From: CAYLPU01 sp964385635
GTDB lineage: Bacteria > Chloroflexota > Anaerolineae > B4-G1
Direction: 5' to 3'
Assembly (NCBI GenBank): GCA_964385635.1
Contig: CAYLPU010000031.1
Location: 1-47,311, forward strand
Length of the DNA: 47,311 nucleotides
The stretch's first letter is position 1. Each line of letters begins with the position of its first letter. The notes below the pieces were generated by a model. It worked only from the letters and a program-made list of their open reading frames with translations, ran no database searches and was not told the origin of the DNA. The position numbers were made by a program, and so were the translations under genes. This document shows, in pieces, positions 15,679 to 22,942 of this stretch.

Positions 15679-17994
15679 CTAGAAGTCTTCTCGTTCTTCC
15701 ATGATCCTGGCTTGTTCTATTCTTCGCTCCAACTGAGACACATACTCATCAATCCACTGTCTCACATTCTCATTCTCCTCTTTCTCTCTAAAACCCAGTA
15801 GTCGCCGCCTTTTGTTCTGGAAGTGCAAGCTTTCAGGCCCCCACCAGCCCTCTGTTGAGAAGTTTGCGATTAGATTCCTCCGCACGTCCTCTCGTTCGCC
15901 ATACCGAATTAGCACTTCTCGGGCCCAGCAGACTTTCCCCTCTTCTCGAAAGAGCAACTTCGGCACGAAGCTGGCAAGATACCAAGCACGATCATCTACA
16001 TCCTCATCTACCCACCGCCAAACAGCTTCTGGTCGAATCAACGACAGCGCTCCCTCTTCTTCCCTCCCCCAGAAGTCTTCGCCTCTCAGCCAGTCCTTAA
16101 TCAAATGCGCACGAAGATCTATGGGAGGGCCAAGGTATTCAGTGATCCTTACCCACGTTTCCTCGGGATGCTGCTGTAGGATCTCAGCAAGCACAGAGTG
16201 AGTTTTCGAACGGAAACCCCCGAGAATGGCCCCACCTTCTCCAAAGTGTTCAAGCATTGTGTCAGCGAGTTCCAGGCTCCTTGCGGGGTAGAGTCTCACA
16301 AACGCTTTTCCTATCAATGTCCAATGGTAAGAAGCCATTTGGTCATGCCTGGCTGCCTCAGACTCCTGAAGTAGCGAAGGGCTCGTGAGGAGCCTTAGGG
16401 TTAGTTCTTCAGGTAGGCTATGTCGAGCATCTTTCGCTAAATAGTAGTGAGAGTATAAATCAAGTGCGATATAGGCAGCATAAGCATCCGGGTGAGAGAG
16501 TAAGAATTCAATCCATTCCCTGAAAGCCTCTCCAGATAGTCCGCTAGTAGCACCACCGTAAACAAACATCCGAAAATGTCCAATGTCAGCAATTCCCTCA
16601 TCCGCAAGCCTGAGGACACGCAGGGCCGCTCTGTCAGATACCTTTCCTGTTCGCCAAGTCAATTCCGGCACCCAGGCCCTTAGCTTTTCATCTTGCGAGA
16701 AGGAATCCAATAACTCCTCCCATCTCTGTTGATCCTGCTCGAATAAAACACGCAGATACCCCCCAAGGAAATAGGCACTCGCATTTTCGCTTGCGTTCTT
16801 TTGTGCTTCGGTAATCATTGACAAGAGTGAGAGTCCCTTGTCTCTTTTGCCGAGCTCATAGCCAAAACGATAGCCATTTCTTGCTTCAGTTGTTGCCAAC
16901 CAGTTCAATTCCGGTCGTAGCAAGTCTTGATTCTCAACGGCTTGTTGGGCTAAATCCTCAATCCAGGGTTGGGCCTGATCGATGCGATTGCCTTCTTCAT
17001 CGAATTTGACCTCTAGGATATCCATCCCTATATAGCGTTCCATCAGAGAGGCGAAGTCAGCGCCAGTTAGTCTACCCCTTAACTCTTCCCAGCTTTCCCT
17101 TGTGTCCTCGGGCAGACGGTCTCCGTCATAATGCAAGATCTGAATGACGACTTCCAACACCCGCTTCTTATCCACATAGGCTCTCTGTGACAGTTCACTC
17201 ACTGTATCAATGACCATACTACTCAGATTTCCGAACCAGCCCAATGGTCGGGCATTCCGAAGCAGAATATCGGTGGCTTCGCGGCGTTCACCGTCCGGTA
17301 GACTGTTCAGCTTGTCTAATAGATACTGCCATACTTCCCGGTAGGCATCGAACAACTCTCTATATGTCTTGGGGGCCCAAAGCTCAGGCTCCTTGCCTAC
17401 TATCCGAGGTGGGCCGATAACCGGTCCCCAAGATACTCGTTGCAACGCTCGATCACATGCACGCAAACCAAGCTCTCTTCGCTCCTTGGAACTCGATTCC
17501 AAGGCCTCCTTAAGCACTGGGAAGAGCTCCTGTGGAGAAGCCCCTGTTCGGGAGAGTTCTCTGTGTTCGCTAATGGAGAAAAGATCAGTAAAAACGCCGC
17601 TAGCATTGTTCGACCACGTTTCGTTCTCAGCTTCGCCCAGTGTAAGAAGTAACCTCGCTGCATCCGCAAATAGGTTTCTCCATCTTGCGATTTCTCCAAG
17701 AGTCCATACGACTTCTCTGCGACCAGTTGTGAATTGCATAAGCTGTTCTTGGTCCCAAGTGCCCACTGTATTTTTCAAGCATGCCAGGGCTCCTTCTGGA
17801 TCAGCTTTTCCCAGGAATCGAAAAAAACGTGGGCCGAGCCCCCTCCTCAAGAGCTCCGGGTTTTGCTGAAAGGGGCCTTGCTCACCCAGAAGCGCTCTTA
17901 CAGTATGGAAGGCAGCTGGGGACCCCGCTGCATATTCGAACATCTCGAAGAACCAATTAGGCAGTGCTGGGGGTAATATAGAGCGTGTTTTCAC
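15679..17994 (-). pseudogene. C-terminal part of a frameshifted STAND-like ATPase
   Basis: 771 open codons of largely helical, W- and E-rich sequence without a recognised catalytic motif, consistent with a repeat-type sensor domain. The GTG at 17994 has no good SD and lies inside the upstream ATPase frame. Joining the two frames gives a continuous passage (LYITP followed by ALPNWFFEMFEY), so this is very probably the C-terminal part of the same protein, separated by a 1-2 nt indel around 17960-17990. If it is translated separately it would be an unrecognised helical protein. Confidence 0.65.
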
Positions 17995-19384
17995 CTTGGA
18001 GGATTTTGCGGTCCCTCAGGCTTTTGACAATCTCCTGGAATCGCCGCCAAGCAATCCGGGGATCTGCTTGTTGAACAAGTTCTGCAACGGCTTTCGCCTC
18101 GGTGACAACTGGCCCTCCATAGCCGAACCGTTTGAACAGCGCTATATGACAAAGCACTGTTCGCCTCTGCCGGACCTCTTGACTGTCTGGGTCATCCAAT
18201 CCCACGATGTAGCGTTCCCATATATTGACTGTGCCGGGAGGCTTCAAGATGTCCTCTGGATGATTGATCAAATTCGATCCAACGACATGCGCCACTCTGG
18301 GGGAGCCGCTACATTCTGTTGCCCATCTGTCGGCTTGGTCCTTGGGAATACCATATCTGTGGATGATTTCGATGATCTGTGCTTCTCCAAGAGGCGGCAT
18401 ATCGAAATAGCTGATACCCGAGGAATCATCTCTCTCGTTGTAGATTGAGATGAGCTTTATCCTCGGGCTGTGGTATTTGAGTTTGTCCCAAGTGTAAGCT
18501 CTAGTATCTGGGTCACATTCGTCAAGTATCAGAATCGCGTAGAAGTCGCCCCTCAAAACCTCGGTCATCAGATTACTGTCGCGAAAACGACTGGCAGCAC
18601 AATAGACGATCAAGGGACGCAGATCATCGGCATCTGTTGCCTCAAGCACGAGCCTTGTCTTTCCAATCCCAGCCACACCCCACACTCGGATATGCACAGG
18701 TTCTTCGCCACGGCGCAACTCTACCCGGAGTCTTGCGAGAAGCTCTTCCTGCTGTTCACCGGCTACGAACCCTTTCCTCATCTCTTCTTGGGTTGCCCAT
18801 TCCTGATGCGTCTCAAACCTCCCCCACTGGCGACGGTTTATGCGCAATGCCAAAGCGGGAAAGGGGCGAAGAAAGCTGATTAGGTTGTTCAGGCTCCAGA
18901 CATCTACCTGAGGGTTCTGGTATCCACATTCATTGAAGTAGTATTCGAGATTCTCTATTGCATCTCGACGCTGGTTACCGGTCAAGTCGTGTCCGAAGCA
19001 AACCAAGACATACGTTCCGTCTCTATCAAGGCATACCCTGACGCTGCTGCCCAGGTTTTGTTTGCTCGGCGATTTGTCACCCAACAACTCGTTCTTGATT
19101 TGAGATCTTTGCCAAGGAGAGAAGCTTGATCCCGTCTTTACCTGGTAGCTGTTGTGTCCACTTTTGATGAAACTACTCTGCATCAAAGCGTTGCTGTCAC
19201 TGATCGAAGCATCCACTCCCCCATCAGGTACATCAATCCACCTTGATACATTGATCTTGTCCAGTGGTATGCCTATTCTTGTTGCTTCAGCCCAAAGCAA
19301 CTCGCGGAAGAAGTCTACCGCTTCCTCAGGACTCAATATGATCAAGTGCTCGTTCTTGACTGTGAGGATCGTATTTCTACTCAT
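17957..19384 (-). pseudogene. Nuclease-STAND-like ATPase, N-terminal part (Avs-like)
   Basis: 475 residues from the ATG at 19384. The N-terminal 100 residues resemble a PD-(D/E)XK nuclease: GGVDAS (D58) and SYQVKTG (QxK, Q81 and K83), a pattern seen in DUF4297/Cap4-type effectors. A P-loop ATPase follows with GVAGIGKT (236-243) and LILDEC (285-290). Together with the following helical frame the architecture is nuclease, NTPase, helical sensor, as in Avs-type STAND defence proteins. The ATG overlaps the TGA of leader scar E (ATGA). The frame ends at 17957 just where the next frame takes over, suggesting a frameshift in one gene of about 1245 codons. Confidence 0.7.
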
Positions 19385-19797
19385 CTCTTCCTCTCTTCGG
19401 GCGTGCTTGCTCCCCACTGTCTCCAGGCATCCTCGTGGATGATGAAGCCGGTGGCGAAGATATCTTCACCTACGCGAAGTTTCGCCACCGGGTTCTGGAT
19501 GCGGTGCAACTGGGGCACGTCGCTGGCTGCCTCGGTGACGATGTAGAGCCAGAACTTGTCGTCAAAGTGGTGGGCCTTCTTCCATTCGTTGGCCGAAAGG
19601 CGGATAGCGCCGGAGCGGGCGCGTGCCTTGACCTCGATGTAGCGGATGTTCTCCCGACGGGCCGACGCTTCGGAGATGTCTGCCAGAGGAAGGTTGTATT
19701 CGATAAGGTGTTTGATCGTTTGTAATCTCTCTCCATGAGTCTTATGTTTCAGCAATTTCGCGATAAGTAGCAACGCAGTTAACACATATTCGCTCAT
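19381..19797 (-). pseudogene. DUF1156 head fragment E fused to a DUF3883 tail
   Basis: An open frame that carries LIEYNLPLADISEASA of the DUF1156 head followed directly by a DUF3883-type C-terminus (SGAIRLSANEWKKA, FWLYIVTEAA, LHRIQNPVAKL, GEDIFATGFI). DUF3883 normally ends helicases of DISARM-like loci. The native start position of the head is not a start codon here; the nearest in-frame ATG (19797) lies inside the PIN-like gene, so how it is initiated is unclear. Its TGA overlaps the ATG of the nuclease-STAND gene (ATGA). A two-part scar acting as an upstream leader is the simplest reading. Confidence 0.75.
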
Positions 19798-20311
19798 TTC
19801 TAAGCAAATACCTTGCTACAGGTCCATTGCCAGATAACAGAATTGCAGTGCGCTGGTCTCCTTTGGCACGGCCTTTCTCACGGGGATTATGAAAATGTAA
19901 GTCTTCAGAAATGATGAAGGCTACCGGCTGTCTTCGTTGTTGAACTTGGTTCTCATACAAGTCGACAATAGCCCTCGCTGTTCGAACATACCATATGTCG
20001 CGGCTTTCCCTTCCTCTTGTAGGGAAGCCTAGTCTCCCAAGTCGCCTTCGCAACTCGTGACAGGTATCTACAGGGATCTGGACTGCATGACCGTTCTTCA
20101 GTAAGCCAGCAAACCAGGGGTCGAACCATTCTGGGTCAACGGGTTGGCGCCATTCCTGCTCTATTTGTCCGTCTTCATCCAGATACACCCGATCTTCAGA
20201 GTCAACTCGATCAAAAATGAAAGTCGCTGCATCTGTAAGTTGCGGTTCCATTTCCAGAACACTTTCCTTGAAGTAGCCACACACCACCTGAGCATCGATG
20301 ACAACGTGCAT
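19742..20311 (-). CDS. PIN-like nuclease paired with the AAA ATPase
   Basis: 189 residues. The N-terminus MHVVIDAQVV with an early Asp and the later RDIWYVRTARAIVD and FIISEDLHFHNP resemble the acidic active-site layout of PIN-like RNases; assignment is by pattern only. Start set at ATG 20311, one base after the stop of the ATPase gene and just after its GGGGGG, so the two are coupled. An ATPase of the OLD/AAA15 type followed by a nuclease-like effector is the layout of known two-gene defence systems such as PARIS and Gabija, but this combination does not match one I can name. Confidence 0.6.
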   Translation of the reverse strand: MHVVIDAQVVCGYFKESVLEMEPQLTDAATFIFDRVDSEDRVYLDEDGQIEQEWRQPVDPEWFDPWFAGLLKNGHAVQIPVDTCHELRRRLGRLGFPTRGRESRDIWYVRTARAIVDLYENQVQQRRQPVAFIISEDLHFHNPREKGRAKGDQRTAILLSGNGPVARYLLRNERICVNCVATYREIAET

Positions 20312-20312
20312 A

Positions 20313-21716
20313 TTATCCCCCCCGCTCAAACTCTCCTTGAAATCTGATTCTCGATAGCTTTTTGGCTTCTTCAAGACGTTCGGGGAAAAACCCTTCTGGC
20401 CACTCATCTATGAAGCGCCCTTCATCGTCCAATCGCAGTCGTTTTGCTTTCTTCCTGTCTTCTCCGTTTTCGTTCTCTTCCTTGGCATAGACATAGTATA
20501 CAAGAACATGGTCCGCAGGAATGAGTTTGCTCGCAACATACTGTTGAAGACGAAGTACAAGATACTCGCTGTGAGTCTCTACGATGGACTGTACTCCTCT
20601 TTGATACAATTCTAAGAAGAGGTCACCGAGTGCAGCTTGAGCACGAGGATGTAGATGAATCTCTGGCTCTTCTACCATATAGGTCGATCCCGGGGAGAGA
20701 TTAAAGCCACCTATGAGAACTGGCAGCACCTGGCTATTGCCATATCCCACATCTGCCAGATTCTGGTATTCATCTGTGACTGGGTGTTGAACACGAATCT
20801 CGTAGTGACGGTCAGAGAGCCGCTCAATCCGCAAGTCCGATGCAATATCGGCCTTTGCTAGCCAATCTCTCACGAGTCCAGCAATCCCAAGCGAACGAGC
20901 CCCGCTGCGCGCAGAGTCCATATCTAGTATACTGACTGCATTCTCGCCAGACGCGCCAACACGCCGTCGCCTTTCACCTGTAAACAGATAAGTTCGCGAA
21001 GGCGGTATGCGCATTGCACCCACGTATTCCACGCCTCGGAGATAGAGTTGAATCTCCCTGGCTATGTTGTTGGCTTTCCTGAGATTGTCCTCAACGTCCT
21101 TGGTAACGAATTCCTGCAAGGCACTTCCTTCGGATCTCCTTGCAGCAACGTGTATGAGGACAGGCTGTGGCAGGAAGTGGTACATTCTCAACGACTTAGC
21201 CAACGAAGACTTAAGCGGAGATGGTACCGCTTTCTCTCCGACTTTTTCGACGAGTTGTCTCTCCGAATCCTCCGAGTAAGCTGTGGCCAATAGAGTGTCG
21301 CCGCTTAGCTTGATCTCGGTACTCCTCAGAACGAGTTCTCGACGCACGGTCCGGTACTTGTACCCCAGCACGATCTCAGATACAGCGTCCTCGGTAGAAG
21401 GCCAAAAACCTTCCTGAGAGGCAGGCCTGCGCCTACGGCCAGTTGACTGAACTGAGATGCCTATCTCCATGGGGCGTCCTCTGTGATTGCGATACACTAT
21501 GTCCTTGTATGTGCCAAAGTCTCCCATTATCCCACTCAATAGAAGGGGCACTTGAGCATCGTAGCTCTCGGCAGTCTGAACCAAGAGCCGCAATGGTGCG
21601 ATAATCGAGGACTTACCGGAGTTGTTTGGGCCGAGAAGCAGCGTGATTGGACCGAAGTCCATCGCCAACTCGTCAAATGCCTTAAAGTTGTGCAAATGTA
21701 TCCTTCGTAGTAGCAT
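20313..21716 (-). CDS. OLD/AAA15-type ATPase with DUF3696-like C-terminus
   Basis: 467 residues. Walker A GPNNSGKS (about 30-37), an ABC-type signature region (ADVGYGNSQVLPVL), Walker B with VEEPEIHLHPRAQ and the H-loop VETHSEYLVLRLQ mark an SMC/ABC-like AAA15 ATPase; the end (DEEGRFIDEWPEGFF) is typical of DUF3696 proteins. No TOPRIM domain follows, so it is not a complete OLD nuclease; the effector would be the next gene. SD GGAGG stands 5 nt before the ATG. Low GC compared with the scars on both sides. Probably a phage-sensing ATPase of a two-gene defence module. Confidence 0.85.
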   Translation of the reverse strand: MLLRRIHLHNFKAFDELAMDFGPITLLLGPNNSGKSSIIAPLRLLVQTAESYDAQVPLLLSGIMGDFGTYKDIVYRNHRGRPMEIGISVQSTGRRRRPASQEGFWPSTEDAVSEIVLGYKYRTVRRELVLRSTEIKLSGDTLLATAYSEDSERQLVEKVGEKAVPSPLKSSLAKSLRMYHFLPQPVLIHVAARRSEGSALQEFVTKDVEDNLRKANNIAREIQLYLRGVEYVGAMRIPPSRTYLFTGERRRRVGASGENAVSILDMDSARSGARSLGIAGLVRDWLAKADIASDLRIERLSDRHYEIRVQHPVTDEYQNLADVGYGNSQVLPVLIGGFNLSPGSTYMVEEPEIHLHPRAQAALGDLFLELYQRGVQSIVETHSEYLVLRLQQYVASKLIPADHVLVYYVYAKEENENGEDRKKAKRLRLDDEGRFIDEWPEGFFPERLEEAKKLSRIRFQGEFERGG

Positions 21717-21743
21717 ATCATCCTCCAGTATCGGCTGCGATCA

Positions 21744-21971
21744 TTAACGGGCTTTCTGTATCCACTTTTCCTCTGGTACAACAAGACCCGTAGCAAAGAT
21801 GTCTTCGCCCAACCGGAAATGGGCCGCCGGGTTCTGGATACGGTGCAACTGTGGCGCATCAGTGGCTGCCTCGGTGACGACGTACAACCAGAACTTGTCG
21901 TCGAAGTGGCGGGCTTTCTTCCACTCGTTGGCCGAGAGGCGGATGGCCCCGGAGCGGGCGCGGGCCTGTCT
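21744..21971 (-). pseudogene. DUF3883 C-terminal scar (F)
   Basis: 75 codons (SGAIRLSANEWKKARHF, WLYVVTEAA, GEDIFATGLVVPEEKW) match the C-terminus of a DUF3883 helicase and are close to the tail in scar E. There is no start codon: the codons continue in frame right after the TGA of the nucleotidyltransferase gene. It ends with TAA 27 nt before the ATPase ATG. A leftover of a helicase gene whose body was replaced. Confidence 0.75.
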
Positions 21972-22567
21972 TCACCTTTCAGTCTCCTGTTCCACCGCAG
22001 CCAGCAATTCCTCGAACCATTCGAGTACCCCGCTCGCGCGAGCGCCGCGGCGCACCGCTTCCAGATCTAACTCCCCCCATTGCATCATCAGAACGGACCG
22101 AGCATCCCGCAGGTGTTTGTCCGACTCCGTCTCCCGATAAGCGATCAGTTTCGCCACGATGATGTCTTCCGGGGTAATGAAGGTCGCCGAGTGACCAGCC
22201 TCGTCGTACTCCAGCCGTTGGCGGCGTTGGAACGCTGCCCGGGTGAATGGATCACGCGGCAGCGGCACCAGGTCTACCTTGGCCCCTGTCGTCGGCTGGA
22301 TGACGTTGAATGGATAACACCGCTGCAGGGAATCACGGATACCCTCCTCGCTGACGTAATAGTCGGGAATGGGGAAAGCAGCCACAAACGGCCCGATGTG
22401 TCTCCATTTCATGTCCGCCACGATGTCTACGTCAATGGTCAGTCGCGGCTCGCCGTAGAAGATGGCCGCAAAGCCGCCCACCACCATGTACGGGATGTTC
22501 AGTTGCTCCAGCACTCAATCACGTAGGTGAAGAAGGTTTTCAGCTCGTAGTCTCTCACCCGCTCCAT
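21972..22567 (-). pseudogene. Nucleotidyltransferase with a frameshift near its start
   Basis: A nucleotidyltransferase of the type paired with small helical proteins: VVGGFAAIFYGEPRLTIDVD holds the GG/S and DxD motif. AGGTGA and ATG at 22567 begin a frame (MERVRDYELKTFFTYVIE) that hits a stop after 22 codons, while the 180-residue catalytic frame opens at a GTG (22514) without SD. Adding one G at ATTGAG/TGCTGG restores TYVIEVLEQLNIPYMV, so a 1-nt deletion is likely. Expected product about 198 residues. Family members act as toxins or modify tRNA or proteins; here perhaps inactivated or restarted at the GTG. Confidence 0.7.
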
Positions 22568-22572
22568 TGGTC

Positions 22573-22845
22573 TCACCTACCCAGTTTGGGGTTCCCCTGC
22601 ATCCGGCGGGTGACTCGCCATGCCAATTCGTCCGGCGGCAAGTCAGGGTGGCGCTGCCGCTCGGTCAGGCGCACTGTATCCAGCGCGAACTGATACGCCT
22701 GAAACGCTATCTCCAGGCGACGGGCGGGGCTCATCGCCCGCCAGGCAGCAACTTGGCGCGGGTCCGGCTGGCCCAGTCGTCGGCGCAATGACTCGACTGG
22801 CGCAACTACGTCCGTGCTTTTGTGCGTAGATTCCACGTCATTCAC
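22573..22845 (-). CDS. Small helical partner of the nucleotidyltransferase
   Basis: 90 residues, with SPARRLEIAFQAYQFALDTV and PDELAWRVTRRM, a pattern common in small proteins encoded directly before nucleotidyltransferases, where they may be antitoxins or adaptors. Its stop is 5 nt before the AUG of the nucleotidyltransferase. It is the first gene of the defence island in the direction of transcription. No clear promoter was found upstream. The antitoxin role is inferred only from gene order. Confidence 0.65.
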   Translation of the reverse strand: MNDVESTHKSTDVVAPVESLRRRLGQPDPRQVAAWRAMSPARRLEIAFQAYQFALDTVRLTERQRHPDLPPDELAWRVTRRMQGNPKLGR

Positions 22846-22942
22846 TCTTCGTCTTCTCTCGCCACGTCCAAATTAGCATAAGGAGTATGTGGCTTATTTT
22901 ATCCTGGACAGCGTCATCCGTCAACTCGCACGAGCCCGCAGA

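Noticed and set aside
11110..19720. Scars as integron attC sites
   Set aside because: The dyad lacks the GTTRRRY core and the scars lie at gene starts and are translated; no integron integrase is present.
11110..19720. CRISPR array
   Set aside because: The repeated heads are kilobases apart, unequal in length and coding; no regular repeat-spacer unit exists anywhere in the window.
9454..22942. Integrative element with integrase or transposase
   Set aside because: No integrase, recombinase or transposase gene and no flanking tRNA or target duplication is visible in the island; movement is inferred only from the scars.
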